DNA of 64,000 nucleotides from Pseudomonadota bacterium (GCA_021794275.1 JAJYRD010000076.1:1-64000); one strand, 5' to 3'; shown: positions 42,030 through 51,924, counted from the stretch's first letter. Numbers and translations are program-made. Notes: generated from the sequence alone by a model not told the origin.

Positions 42030-44384
42030 ATGGCTGTTCAGTTGGTAGACTACCCGGAGCTGCTAGAGGACCTCGGCGAACATGCGAAGGAGGTCTTGGA
42101 GGCGAATTGGCACGAGGCTGCGCGCGTCTTCACTTCGCGCGGTCTTGAGGCGTATCTCCAGGGGGCGAGTAGCCTGAAGGCCCTGGGCCGCGGGAGCGAT
42201 CTCGTGGTGGCGTTTGTGGAATCCGCGCCGCAGGTAGCGCGCGAGATTGGCGAGCAGGCGGTTTTCGAGATGCTGTCGACCGCCATCCGCATGTACTCCA
42301 AGACAAGCGCCCAGGTCTTGTCACTGTTTTTCTCGAGCGCCCCCGTGGTCGCCCGCAGGCTCGGTGAGATCGAGCTTTTCCGCGGCTATCTGGTCCTCAT
42401 CGATCAACTGCTCGCGCAGGCCCCGCAAGGGGTACGGCCCATGCTCGGCAAAATCGACGTCCTCCTTGAGCAAATGACGCTGGGCGGCCTGCGTCGCTGG
42501 GCGATGTGGGGTGTCTCGGCTTACCGGAACGATTTTGCGGCGCAGGTCGACTTTTTCGGGCTGGTGAGCGCGCAGGCGCAGGCTGTGATGCAAAAGGAAC
42601 GGCGCGGGGTCTTGTTCATCGATATCCAGCGCCGGCTCGTGATGTATCTCCGCGCGTTATGGGGGCGGGATTTCTTCCTGAGACCCACGTCCGGCGACTT
42701 TGAGACCCGCGAAGGCTACAGGCCATATATCGAGGACTACTTCATTTATGTCCCTGATGCCTACGACGATTGGGAAAATGCTAGGGGCGAGCGGACTGCC
42801 GCGCTGGAGTTGTTCCGGGCGGCGGCAGCGCATGCGAGCGCGCACGTCGTGCTTTCGCGTTTCGATCCGCGCTTTGAGTTCGCGCCTGTGGCTCAGCGCC
42901 CATGGATCGGGGTTCTCGAAGATGCATGGGTCGAGCGCCGCGCCATCGCCGCATTCCCCGGACTTTATGCGCTGTGGCGGCAGCTTGCGACGGTGCCGGC
43001 TTCGGTCGATCAGATCGCGAAGCCCGAGCTTCCCGAGATTCTCGCCCGCGCGGCACGCGCTTTACTGGACGCTGATTATGAGGACCGGCATCCGCTGGTA
43101 GCGCGGGTGCGCGAGCTCTTTGCGCGCCTTCCGAAGGATGATGGCGACCGCTACACGCTCATCGGGGAGGCGGCGGTGGAGCTTGCCGCGCTCGCGGAAG
43201 CAGAGGGCCTGCGGTTCACGCAGGCTGCGGAGACGAGCTTGATTCCGTACCGCGACGATAACCGCTACCTCTGGACTCCACCGGCTTCCGCGACCCTTGG
43301 GGACCCTCTTGCGGGGAGTCAGCCGCAGGTGCGCAAATACGTTAGCATCATGGAGATGATCAACGCGGTCGATGTGGAAAACGCGGGTGATGACGCCCAG
43401 GAGGTCTGGGTGTTGTCGACCGAGTTCTACGACGACGATGGCACGACCCTGAATGAGCGCGAAGGAAAGACGCCGATCTCGCAGCCGATGACCTACTCGG
43501 AATGGGATTATCAGACGCAGCTCGAACGCCCCTTGTGGGTAACGCTTTATGAAAAGCGCCCGAAGATGGGTGACCCTGAGGTCGTGAACGGCTTCCTCGG
43601 GCAGCAAAAGCCGCTCGTACAGCGTTTGAAAAAACTAATCGAGGCAGTACAGCCTCAGGGCGTGGTCCGCGAGCGTAAGGTCGAGGATGGGGACGAGATC
43701 GACATCAATGCGGCGGTGCTTGCGCTCTCCGACATCCGCATGGGTCAACAGCCGGATCCGCGCATCGGCATCCGTACCCGGCTCCACATCCGTGACCTGT
43801 CGGTGATGCTGTTGATCGATCTGTCGGAATCCACGAACGACACATTGCGCTCGCGCGGGGAGGGCGATGTCACGGTCTTGCAGCTGGCACGCGAGGCGGC
43901 GGCCTTGCTAGCCCAGGCCTTGGAGCGCATCGGCGACCCGTTCATGCTCTGCGGCTTCGACTCGAATGGGCGCCATGACGTGGAATTCTATCGCTTCAAG
44001 GAGTTCGATGCCCCGTACGACGACAAGGTGAAGGGGCGCCTCGCCGGCATGACAGGGCAGCTCTCGACGCGCATGGGCGCGGCCCTGCGGCACGCGGGCA
44101 CGCTCATGGACCGGCGCGCAAGTCAGAAGAAGCTCGTCATACTTCTGACCGACGGGGAGCCAGCTGACAACGATGTACGGGACCCGCAATATCTGCGCTT
44201 TGACACCAAGAAGGCAGTTGAGGAATTGGCACGCAAGGGCATTCGCACCTTCTGCTTATCCTTGGACCCTTATGCGGATGAATACGTTTCACGGATCTTT
44301 GGGCCACGCAATTACCTTGTTTTGGATCACGTGGACCGGCTGCCGGAGAAGCTCCCGCAGCTTTACATAGCCATGACGAAATAG
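42030..44384 (+). CDS. cbbO: Rubisco activase subunit CbbO (VWA domain)
   Basis: About 784 residues. CbbO is the adaptor of the AAA+ CbbQ hexamer; the pair removes inhibitory sugar phosphates from Rubisco. The N-terminal two thirds are helical, and the C-terminus is a von Willebrand A domain with the MIDAS motif DLSES at residues 597-601 (LLIDLSESTND) and later TDGEPAD. The MIDAS metal is needed to bind Rubisco. The frame is also open from a TTG at 42000; the ATG at 42030 (MAVQLVDYPELL) is used because the extra residues are not family-like, although its ribosome site is weak. cbbQ is not adjacent: the dab genes and cpII lie between. Confidence 0.93.
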   Translation: MAVQLVDYPELLEDLGEHAKEVLEANWHEAARVFTSRGLEAYLQGASSLKALGRGSDLVVAFVESAPQVAREIGEQAVFEMLSTAIRMYSKTSAQVLSLFFSSAPVVARRLGEIELFRGYLVLIDQLLAQAPQGVRPMLGKIDVLLEQMTLGGLRRWAMWGVSAYRNDFAAQVDFFGLVSAQAQAVMQKERRGVLFIDIQRRLVMYLRALWGRDFFLRPTSGDFETREGYRPYIEDYFIYVPDAYDDWENARGERTAALELFRAAAAHASAHVVLSRFDPRFEFAPVAQRPWIGVLEDAWVERRAIAAFPGLYALWRQLATVPASVDQIAKPELPEILARAARALLDADYEDRHPLVARVRELFARLPKDDGDRYTLIGEAAVELAALAEAEGLRFTQAAETSLIPYRDDNRYLWTPPASATLGDPLAGSQPQVRKYVSIMEMINAVDVENAGDDAQEVWVLSTEFYDDDGTTLNEREGKTPISQPMTYSEWDYQTQLERPLWVTLYEKRPKMGDPEVVNGFLGQQKPLVQRLKKLIEAVQPQGVVRERKVEDGDEIDINAAVLALSDIRMGQQPDPRIGIRTRLHIRDLSVMLLIDLSESTNDTLRSRGEGDVTVLQLAREAAALLAQALERIGDPFMLCGFDSNGRHDVEFYRFKEFDAPYDDKVKGRLAGMTGQLSTRMGAALRHAGTLMDRRASQKKLVILLTDGEPADNDVRDPQYLRFDTKKAVEELARKGIRTFCLSLDPYADEYVSRIFGPRNYLVLDHVDRLPEKLPQLYIAMTK

Positions 44385-44398
44385 GATTAGGGAAGGAT

Positions 44399-46093
44399 AT
44401 GATTGCCACAGGAATGCTTGCGGTTCTGGTGCCGGTCTTGCCGATGATGTCGGCGGCGGTGCTCTTGGCGTTCTTGCGTACGAGCCGGCGCCCCGCGGCG
44501 CGTTTGAGCGTGGGTGCGATGAGCGTCACCCTGACGCTCGCGCTTACGTTGCTTGCCCATCACATTCTGACAGGCGACGCCCCGGTGGTCGTTTCGGTGG
44601 GATCGGTTGGCAGTCTCTGGATCGATCCTTTGAGTCTGGTTCTCTGGACCTTCGTGTCGGGGATCAGCCTCATAGTGCATATCTATTCCGTGCGTTACAT
44701 GATCGAAGAACCAGGGTACGCGCGTTTTTTCGCGCTGCTCGATCTCATGACTGCTGTGATCCTGGTCATGGTGTCGGCGGCTGATCTGCTCACTCTCCTC
44801 GTTGCGTGGTTTCTGGTCGGCGTCCTTTTGTATTTTCTTCTGGGTCATGACCATAGGCGACCGGCCGCGGGACGCTACGCGTTCTGGACCCAAATCACTT
44901 ACCGCTTTGGCGACCTGCCGTTATGGTTCGCGGCCTTGATTCTCGTGCACGCCTACCATAGCGTCTCGCTGCCTGTGATCTTCTCACGCATCCAGTCTGC
45001 GCCCCATGTGCAGCTCTGGGGGGTGCCGGTACCGGAACTTGTGGGATTTCTGCTTGCGACGGCGGCCTTCGCGCGCTCGGCGCAATTTCCGCTCCATATC
45101 TGGCTTCCCTATACCATGGATGGGCCTACCCCGGTTTCGGCCTTGATGCATGCGGGTATCGTCAATGCGGGCGGCTTCCTCTTCAACCGCTTCGCGCCTC
45201 TATTTGAGCATGCGGCGTGGGCCCTCCATTGGGCATTCGGGATGGGTCTCGCGACCGCACTCATAGGGTCCGGCCTGATGCTCATGCAAAACGACATAAA
45301 GCGGTCCCTTGGCTATTCCACCATGGGCCAGATGGGATTTATGGTGATGGAGTGCGGGCTCGGGGCCTTTCCGCTAGCGGTGTTCCATCTGATAGCTCAC
45401 GGCTTCTTCAAGGCGTCACTCTTTCTCGGGGCAGGCGACATCATAGGGGATGCCCGCGCGCACGACGGCGTCCCGCCCGATCCCATCTACACCTCGGTGG
45501 TCGAACGGCGCCCGGCGAAGCCATCGCGCCTCCCCTGGCTCGTGGCGGCAAGCCTGACCGTGCTCGTACCGGTCGTGGTCTTGAGTCTTTCGCACTTCTT
45601 CGTCGCTGAGCATTTCTTTTTCGAGCAAGGGGTCGTGGTGCTGCTGTTCTTCGGCTGGGTGACGGGCGCGCAAGCCCTTTTTGCGGCGCACAAGATGTCC
45701 CAGCAGGATCCTTGGCGGCTCATGATCGGCATCCTGGCCTCATTCGTTGTTATCGTGGTTGGCTACACGCTGATCAGTCACTATTTCGGCAAGCTTCTTT
45801 ATCCCGATGAGCAGGTGACTCTGGCGCTCTACGGTGCGGCCAGTATTCATCAGGTGTCCTTCGATGCCCTCGTGCTCTTTTTGGCAGTGATTTTCGTGGG
45901 CGGCTGGGCCCTCACCTTTTTTGCTGACTCATTTGAATTGGGACGCAATATCGGCGGTCGCGGGCGGGGCGTCTATTTGGGAGTCTATGCCCTCTTGTCG
46001 CGCGAACTCTATGTGGCCGACATCTATGAACGGTTGAGCCAGATCGTCCTGCAGTGGTCTCGGCGACTGAACGTCTGGCTCAGGTGGTGCTGA
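44399..46093 (+). CDS. dabB: inorganic carbon pump membrane subunit DabB
   Basis: A 564-residue integral membrane protein of the NuoL/Mrp antiporter superfamily (proton-conducting transporter), with about 14-16 membrane spans. ARSAQFPLHIWLPYTMDGPTPVSALMHAGIVNAGGFLFNRF and MQNDIKRSLGYSTMGQMGFM hold the proton-path Lys/Glu/His residues of the superfamily. With DabA it uses the proton gradient to drive one-way hydration of CO2 to bicarbonate in the cytoplasm, feeding the carboxysome. GGAAGG precedes the start. One base separates it from the next gene. Confidence 0.94.
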   Translation: MIATGMLAVLVPVLPMMSAAVLLAFLRTSRRPAARLSVGAMSVTLTLALTLLAHHILTGDAPVVVSVGSVGSLWIDPLSLVLWTFVSGISLIVHIYSVRYMIEEPGYARFFALLDLMTAVILVMVSAADLLTLLVAWFLVGVLLYFLLGHDHRRPAAGRYAFWTQITYRFGDLPLWFAALILVHAYHSVSLPVIFSRIQSAPHVQLWGVPVPELVGFLLATAAFARSAQFPLHIWLPYTMDGPTPVSALMHAGIVNAGGFLFNRFAPLFEHAAWALHWAFGMGLATALIGSGLMLMQNDIKRSLGYSTMGQMGFMVMECGLGAFPLAVFHLIAHGFFKASLFLGAGDIIGDARAHDGVPPDPIYTSVVERRPAKPSRLPWLVAASLTVLVPVVVLSLSHFFVAEHFFFEQGVVVLLFFGWVTGAQALFAAHKMSQQDPWRLMIGILASFVVIVVGYTLISHYFGKLLYPDEQVTLALYGAASIHQVSFDALVLFLAVIFVGGWALTFFADSFELGRNIGGRGRGVYLGVYALLSRELYVADIYERLSQIVLQWSRRLNVWLRWC

Positions 46094-46094
46094 T

Positions 46095-46862
46095 ATGGAT
46101 ATCGTGCTGACGCTTCTCGCCACCTTGCTTGTGCCGCTCTTCCCGGGGAGTTGGGCCTTCAACCGGCTCATTGCAAGCCTGCCTACGGGGCTTGCGCAGG
46201 GGCTCGCCGTTCTCGTCTTGCCGCAGTTGGGCCTTGAGGTCTTGCGTTTTGCGCCACCGGCCTCCCTGGAACCGGCCGGCTGGCGACCGTGGGGCATGGT
46301 GTGGGCTGCGGCCTCGGCGCTGCTCTACGCCGTGCGCGCCCTGAGCGCCCGCGACGTCGGCATCTGGTCGCGACTCATGCTGAGCTCGGGGCTTGGGCTT
46401 ATTTGGTTCGTTTGGTGGACCGGCGCCTCGATGCAGGCGTTGCGGATTTTTGCGTTGAGCTGGGGCGTGCCCGCAGCGGTGGCGCTCTTTCTTGCCGGCG
46501 CACTTGTCGATCGCTTGGGAGGCGCCCGCCTGGGCTTGCAGGGCGGTCTGCTAGAGGTCATGCCGCGCGCGACCACGGCCCTTGTCCTCGCGGGCTTGGC
46601 GCTTACAGCCACGCCCGTGTTTCCTGCCTTTTTCTCGCTTTGGAGGGGGCTTGTGTCGGTGACGCCCGCGTGGGCCGTGATTTGGCTGCCGCTTATTTTT
46701 CTTTGGGGTTGGGCCGCTGGGCGACTCTTTCAGGATCTGCTTTTCGGGGACTACCGCGGCGAGAAGGTCGCTGACATCGGTGTCGCGACTATCGCGGCCA
46801 TCGGTCTTTTACTTGCGGTGTCGGTGGTCTTGAGCCTCGGGGCAAGCGGGGGATTGTCATGA
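46095..46862 (+). CDS. uncharacterised membrane protein between DabB and DabA
   Basis: A 255-residue protein with about seven hydrophobic segments (LTLLATLLVPLFPGSWAF; MVWAAASALLYAV; GLGLIWFVWWTGASM; VPAAVALFLAGALV; TTALVLAGLALTA; WAVIWLPLIFLWGWAAG; IGVATIAAIGLLLAVSVV). Segments such as TPVFPAFFSLWRGL resemble the terminal helices of NuoL/Mrp-type subunits, so it may be a degenerate or accessory proton-path subunit of the Dab complex. Its stop overlaps the dabA ATG (ATGA). It could be a third, membrane subunit of this DAB pump; I know no firm function. Confidence 0.75.
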   Translation: MDIVLTLLATLLVPLFPGSWAFNRLIASLPTGLAQGLAVLVLPQLGLEVLRFAPPASLEPAGWRPWGMVWAAASALLYAVRALSARDVGIWSRLMLSSGLGLIWFVWWTGASMQALRIFALSWGVPAAVALFLAGALVDRLGGARLGLQGGLLEVMPRATTALVLAGLALTATPVFPAFFSLWRGLVSVTPAWAVIWLPLIFLWGWAAGRLFQDLLFGDYRGEKVADIGVATIAAIGLLLAVSVVLSLGASGGLS

Positions 46863-49800
46863 CCCTAACGCTCGGTGACCGCCTCAAAGTGCGCGCCATG
46901 GTCTATGTCGCGAGCGAGCCCATACCACGGTTTTGGCCCATGCGCACCTTCATCCACCATAACCCCCTCTACGGTCTGGAGGACAAGCCGTTTGCTGAGG
47001 CTGTGGCGGAGGGGGGGCGCTTATTTCATGCCCGCGGCTACCTGGAACGCTCGCAATATCAACGCTATCGGCGCGAAGGCAAGATCGATGACCGGCATTT
47101 GCGCCGGCGCATCGCGGATTTTCTCGGCCAACGCGTGGACCTGCCGCCGGGACTCGATCTCGGGGCATGGCTTTGGCATATGGCGACGGCCTGTGAGAAG
47201 TCGAGGGCCGTGGAAAGGGGGGATTGGGTCAACGGCGCGGCCCTCGCCGCCGCCCTGAGCGAGGAAACGATCGCGTTGCCCGATGCGGATCTCGACTGCT
47301 TTTTGCGAACCATCCTCGCGGGCTACTACTCATCGGAGTCACCCGTCTACAGGCACGTGGACTCGCTTTTTGGTACGGCCATAGGGGCAACCCTGGACGA
47401 CCTGCTAACGAAGAGCTGCCTCGATTTCTTCGACGAGGGACAGTCGGCCTGGCAGGCGCCGGGCCGCGAGGCAGGGTTCTTTCAGGCATGGAAGGAGCTG
47501 GCGCGTCGTAACGCGCGTTTCCTCCTTCGTGGTTTGCACCTGCGCCAGGTGCTTGTCGAGGAGGAGACGGCGGAGGGAATGATCGCCTACATCCTGCGCC
47601 GCCTGGAAGTCCCCGAGGGGTCCTGGCAGGGCTACATCACGCACGAGCTCACGCGCATGCATGGATGGGCTGGGTTCATACGCTATCGCATGAGCGCCAA
47701 GCATTATTATTGGGCGCAGCGCTATCCGGCCGACCTGGTCGACTTCCTTGCTGTGCGCATGGTGCTCGGCTTCGCGCTCCTACAGGAGGGAAGCCGGCAC
47801 CATGGCACGCCGGCCTCCGCCTCCGAGGTCACCTCACTCCTCGACGGGGAGCCCAGACAGGCGTACTTGCGCCACGAGCTTTACGCGGGCACGGTCCTTC
47901 CTGCCTGGGCGCACGAGGTCGACGATGCCCTGGCGCGCGGGCGTCCGGCGCAGATCGCAAAGATGGCTGTCGACTACGCCGAAGCCCGGGCCCGATGGGA
48001 GAATCAACGCACCGCGAAGTCGCTGCGCAGCCTTGCGCAGGGCGTTGGCGGTTCGGCGGAGGCGGTGCTACGGTCGCTTGAGCCTGCGCAGCTCGATAGC
48101 CTGCTCGGGGTCTTGCGGGATTGGGAGGATACCGAAGGCTTCATGTGGCTGCAGGCCATGGAATCACACTACATCAACGAACTCGTCGCTAAGATCCATA
48201 GGCCCGTGACCGAGCAGCGCAGCGAGCATCGCCCGTTCGCACAGGCGCTATTTTGCATCGACGTGCGCTCGGAACCCATGCGTCGCCACTTGGAGGCCTT
48301 GGGGGATTACCAGACATTTGGCATCGCTGGGTTCTTCGGAATACCACTTGGCTACCTGGAGTTTGGCAAGGGCACCGAGACCCATCTCTGTCCTGCGGTT
48401 CAGACCCCGAAGAATCTGGTTCTGGAGATACCGGCGGGATTGGATTTGGAGGAAGAGCCCCTCTACGATGCCCTTCAGCATGTCTTGCACGAGCTTAAGG
48501 CCTCGGTGCTTTCGCCATTCGTGGCGGTGGAGGCTGTGGGTCTGCTCTTCAGTCTGGGATTGGTGGGCCGCACGCTTGCGCCTTTGGGCTACCAGCGCTG
48601 GCGCGCGCGCCTGCACGCCGACAAACCCATCACACGGCTATTGCTCGACAAACTAAGCCCGGAACAGGCGGATTCCATCATCCGTGCGGTGCAGCGGGCC
48701 ATGATCGTGCGGGCATTGGCGCGTGAGCTGCGCATCCCACGCGACAAAGTCACCGACGACGATGTGCGAAATCTGCGTGAGGTGGCCCTGGGCCACGAAA
48801 GGGGACCGAGCCGTCTTGCGCGCCGTCTTGGCATGACGGACGCCGCCGAGCATGATTTTCTGGAAAAGCTGCGGGGGGTCTACCGGATCGATCGCGCCGT
48901 CACGAGTCTGCAGATGGGGCGCTTAGGGCGCATCGGCTTTAGTATAGAAGAACAGATGCGCTACGTGACCCAGGCCTTGCTCTCGATAGGTCTGGACCGT
49001 AATTTCTCGCGCTTCGTGCTCTTGATCGGCCATATGAGTCACAGCGAGAACAATCCCTATGAGTCGGCGCTGGATTGCGGTGCCTGTGGCGGCGGCAAGG
49101 GGTTACCCAATGCTCGGGCTTTGGCGACTATGGCGAATAAACCGGAGGTCCGTCGCCGCCTGCGTGAGCGCGGCATCGTGATACCGGAGGACACGTGGTT
49201 CTTGCCGGCCATCCATAACACGACCACTGATGTGATCGAGCTTCACGATCTCGACCTCCTGCCGGCGCGCCACCTGCTCTACCTGGAGCGGCTTCGCAGC
49301 GGCTTGAACGCCGCAAGTCGCCGCTGCGCTGCGGAGCGCATGCCGCAACTCGGGACCGGGTCGCGGTTGGAGGCAGATCCCTTGGCAGCTGCGGCGCTTG
49401 CGCAACGCCAAGCCCACGACTGGTCCCAGGTGCGGCCGGAATGGGGGCTTTCGCGCAATGCATATGCCATCGTCGGCCGACGCAGTCTCACCGAGGGGGT
49501 CAATCTGGAAGGCCGCTCCTTCCTGCAATCCTATGATTACCGCCTCGACCCCAAAGGGCGCCTTCTGGAGAACATCCTCACGGGCCCCCTGGTCGTCGGA
49601 GAGTGGATCAATCTGGAGCACTATTTTTCGGTGGTGGACACCGAAAGCTATGGGAGCGGCAGCAAGGTCTACCATAATGTGGCCGGCCGTTTCGCGGTGA
49701 TGACTGGCAACCAGAGCGATCTGCGCACAGGCCTGCCGACCCAGACCGTACTCAAAGACGGGCAACCGTATCACGAGCCGGTACGGCTCATTGCGTTGGT

Positions 49801-50014
49801 GGAGGCGCCCTTGGAGTTCGCGCAACGCACGGTCGGACGCATCGCCAAGGTGCAGGCCCTCATCGCAGGCGGCTGGGTACGGCTTTTGGTCCTCGATCCC
49901 GAGGACGACTATCGGGTGCACGTCCTGGAAGACGGCGCATTTACCGTCCACCCGCGTTCGGCGCGTAGCGTGCAGGCGCCGTCCACGAACCCCGCCCTGG
50001 AGGCTTCGCCATGA
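46859..50014 (+). CDS. dabA: inorganic carbon pump catalytic subunit DabA
   Basis: A 1051-residue cytoplasmic protein (DUF2309 family), distantly related to beta-carbonic anhydrases. The zinc ligands are visible: Cys466 and Asp468 in FCIDVRSEP, His725 in HMSHSENNPYESALDCGACGG and Cys740 15 residues later, the same spacing as in H. neapolitanus DabA2 (C351/D353, H524/C539). DabA and DabB form a proton-gradient-driven vectorial carbonic anhydrase. It is longer than the usual 800-900 residues, with extra sequence before the first zinc ligands. The start overlaps the upstream stop by 4 bp; cpII overlaps the stop. Confidence 0.95.
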   Translation: MTLTLGDRLKVRAMVYVASEPIPRFWPMRTFIHHNPLYGLEDKPFAEAVAEGGRLFHARGYLERSQYQRYRREGKIDDRHLRRRIADFLGQRVDLPPGLDLGAWLWHMATACEKSRAVERGDWVNGAALAAALSEETIALPDADLDCFLRTILAGYYSSESPVYRHVDSLFGTAIGATLDDLLTKSCLDFFDEGQSAWQAPGREAGFFQAWKELARRNARFLLRGLHLRQVLVEEETAEGMIAYILRRLEVPEGSWQGYITHELTRMHGWAGFIRYRMSAKHYYWAQRYPADLVDFLAVRMVLGFALLQEGSRHHGTPASASEVTSLLDGEPRQAYLRHELYAGTVLPAWAHEVDDALARGRPAQIAKMAVDYAEARARWENQRTAKSLRSLAQGVGGSAEAVLRSLEPAQLDSLLGVLRDWEDTEGFMWLQAMESHYINELVAKIHRPVTEQRSEHRPFAQALFCIDVRSEPMRRHLEALGDYQTFGIAGFFGIPLGYLEFGKGTETHLCPAVQTPKNLVLEIPAGLDLEEEPLYDALQHVLHELKASVLSPFVAVEAVGLLFSLGLVGRTLAPLGYQRWRARLHADKPITRLLLDKLSPEQADSIIRAVQRAMIVRALARELRIPRDKVTDDDVRNLREVALGHERGPSRLARRLGMTDAAEHDFLEKLRGVYRIDRAVTSLQMGRLGRIGFSIEEQMRYVTQALLSIGLDRNFSRFVLLIGHMSHSENNPYESALDCGACGGGKGLPNARALATMANKPEVRRRLRERGIVIPEDTWFLPAIHNTTTDVIELHDLDLLPARHLLYLERLRSGLNAASRRCAAERMPQLGTGSRLEADPLAAAALAQRQAHDWSQVRPEWGLSRNAYAIVGRRSLTEGVNLEGRSFLQSYDYRLDPKGRLLENILTGPLVVGEWINLEHYFSVVDTESYGSGSKVYHNVAGRFAVMTGNQSDLRTGLPTQTVLKDGQPYHEPVRLIALVEAPLEFAQRTVGRIAKVQALIAGGWVRLLVLDPEDDYRVHVLEDGAFTVHPRSARSVQAPSTNPALEASP

Positions 50015-50337
50015 AATCCCTGAATCTGAGTCCCCTGAAGAAACTCGAGATCATTCTCGAGGGGATTCACAAAGAGTTTGCGACCGATCTTTTGGACCGC
50101 GCCGGCCTGAAGGGCTACACCATCGTCGGCAATCTCTCGGGCAAGGGCAGTCACGGCATGTACGAAGGTCATGTCATGTTCAACGAAGACGATGCGCTCA
50201 TCATGATCATAGCGGCGGTGGGCGAAGAGCTAGTGGCACCCATCCTTGAAGGGTTTGCGCCCTTCTTTGAGCAGCATACGGGGGTGGTGTTCGTCTCCGA
50301 TATTCAGGTCAGTCGTCTCGTGAAGTTCAAGAACTGA
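50011..50337 (+). CDS. carboxysome-associated PII-like protein CPII
   Basis: A 108-residue PII-like protein. [43 protein letters not shown] has the PII beta-alpha-beta start, but the T-loop is shorter and lacks the GlnD-modified Tyr region of GlnK. CPII proteins are found with Dab and bicarbonate transporters in carboxysome clusters; the Thiomonas CPII binds ADP/AMP and bicarbonate. It is therefore a likely sensor coupling energy or bicarbonate to the DAB pump. ATG overlaps the dabA stop by 4 bp. Confidence 0.88.
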   Translation: MKSLNLSPLKKLEIILEGIHKEFATDLLDRAGLKGYTIVGNLSGKGSHGMYEGHVMFNEDDALIMIIAAVGEELVAPILEGFAPFFEQHTGVVFVSDIQVSRLVKFKN

Positions 50338-50374
50338 CGGTCGCCTGTCTCAGATTCAACTTAAGGGGTCTCCC

Positions 50375-51178
50375 ATGTCCGATCTGGAAAAGCAATACCG
50401 CATAGAGAAAGAGCCGTATTACAAGGAGGTCAGCGACGAGATCGCGCTCTTCGAGGCCGCGTATGACGCGCGCCTACCCATGATGGTGAAGGGACCGACG
50501 GGCTGCGGCAAGTCACGCTTTATCGAATACATGGCTTGGCGGCTCAAGCGGCCGCTCGTGACCGTTGCGTGTAACGAGGACATGACAGCCTCGGATCTCG
50601 TGGGGCGCTTCCTGCTCGACAAGGATGGCACTAAGTGGCAGGACGGACCGCTCACCGCGGCTGCGCGCATGGGTGCCATCTGTTATTTGGATGAAGTCGT
50701 CGAGGCGCGCCAGGATACGACGGTGGTCATCCACCCGCTCACGGACCATAGGCGCAGCCTGCCCTTGGACAAGAAGGGCGAATTGATCCATGCGCATCCT
50801 GATTTCCAGCTGGTCATTTCCTATAACCCGGGCTACCAGGCGGCGATGAAGGATTTGAAGCAATCGACCAAGCAGCGTTTCGGGGCCCTGGATTTCAATT
50901 ATCCCGATCGCGAGATCGAGATCGAGATCGTAGCCCACGAAACCGGCGTGTCGACCGATGTGGCGGGCAAGCTCGTATCGGTCGCGGAGCGTTCGCGCAA
51001 CCTAAAGGGTCATGGACTCGACGAAGGACTTTCCACGCGTATGTTGATCTATGCGGGATCCTTGATGAAGAAGGGCGTGGATCCGCTTGCCGCCTGCAGT
51101 ATGGCTTTGGTGCGACCGATGACCGACGATCCGGACATGCGTGACGCCCTTGACGCCGCGGTGGGGACCTTCTTCTGA
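50375..51178 (+). CDS. cbbQ: Rubisco activase AAA+ subunit CbbQ
   Basis: A 267-residue MoxR-group AAA+ ATPase: Walker A GPTGCGKS (residues 40-47), Walker [11 protein letters not shown], sensor region VISYNPGY and a C-terminal helical CbbQ domain. The hexamer, with one CbbO, pulls on Rubisco to eject tight-binding inhibitors such as XuBP and CA1P-like compounds. It carries no membrane or export signal. It is separated from cbbO by dabB, the unknown membrane gene, dabA and cpII. Confidence 0.95.
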   Translation: MSDLEKQYRIEKEPYYKEVSDEIALFEAAYDARLPMMVKGPTGCGKSRFIEYMAWRLKRPLVTVACNEDMTASDLVGRFLLDKDGTKWQDGPLTAAARMGAICYLDEVVEARQDTTVVIHPLTDHRRSLPLDKKGELIHAHPDFQLVISYNPGYQAAMKDLKQSTKQRFGALDFNYPDREIEIEIVAHETGVSTDVAGKLVSVAERSRNLKGHGLDEGLSTRMLIYAGSLMKKGVDPLAACSMALVRPMTDDPDMRDALDAAVGTFF

Positions 51179-51306
51179 GGCGACCGGCCTTGCGGACACG
51201 GCTCGCCGATGTCCGCTTCATGCGCCTGCCGATCCTGGCTCAGGGGGTTCGCGGTGGTCCACCGGGCCCGCATCTGTTAGAGTCGTATGATTTTTTTGTG
51301 TGACCT
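51179..51306. other. intergenic spacer between cbbQ and csoS1D
   Basis: 128 bp, the largest gap within the carboxysome gene run. It could hold a second promoter (TTAGAGTCGTATGAT near 51275) for csoS1D and the Nudix gene. No gene is supported. Confidence 0.35.
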
Positions 51307-51921
51307 ATGATTCAGCTTCGGACCTACGTCTACATCGATTCGCTCCAGCCGCAGCTTGCGGCGTATATCGGCAGCGTTTCGCAGGGCTTCCTGCCGGTGC
51401 CGGGGGATGCGGCGTTGTGGGTGGAGGTGTCGCCGGGCATGGCGGTGCATAGGCTGACCGATATTGCCCTGAAGGCGACCAGGGTGCATCTCTCGCAGCT
51501 TGTGATCGAGCGCGAGTTCGGGGCCATGGTCATCCATCACCGCGACCAGAGCGATGTGCGCGAGGCAGGGCATGCCGTGTTGGCCCGCCTGGGCGCCGGG
51601 CAAGAAGATCGCAAGGCCTGTCGTATCACTTGGCGGGAGGTCATACGGGGCATGATGCCGGACCACACCGTACTCATCAATCGCCAGAACCGCCGCGGCT
51701 CCATGATCCTTCCGGAACAGAGCATGTTCATCCTGGAGACGGAGCCCGCGGGGTATATCATCTATGCCGCCAATCAAGCGGAGAAGGCGGCGAACATCAC
51801 TTTGATCGATGTGCGTGCAGTGGGCGCCTACGGTCGCATGATCATATCCGGGCGCGAGGCGGACATCGACGAGGCAGCCGCTGCTGCGGTGCACGCAGTG
51901 CAGAATCCCTCCTGGACCTGA
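51307..51921 (+). CDS. csoS1D: carboxysome shell pseudohexamer CsoS1D (tandem BMC)
   Basis: A 204-residue protein with two fused BMC domains that forms trimers with hexagonal outline. [38 protein letters not shown] begins domain 1 and [37 protein letters not shown] forms domain 2. Two trimers stack, and the large central pore can open or close, so it is thought to gate larger metabolites such as RuBP and 3-phosphoglycerate. Confidence 0.93.
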   Translation: MIQLRTYVYIDSLQPQLAAYIGSVSQGFLPVPGDAALWVEVSPGMAVHRLTDIALKATRVHLSQLVIEREFGAMVIHHRDQSDVREAGHAVLARLGAGQEDRKACRITWREVIRGMMPDHTVLINRQNRRGSMILPEQSMFILETEPAGYIIYAANQAEKAANITLIDVRAVGAYGRMIISGREADIDEAAAAAVHAVQNPSWT

Positions 51922-51924
51922 GGC

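Noticed and set aside
51179-51299. Small ORF between cbbQ and csoS1D (TTG start, LRTRLADVRFMRLP...)
   Set aside because: No ribosome site and no similarity; likely spacer.
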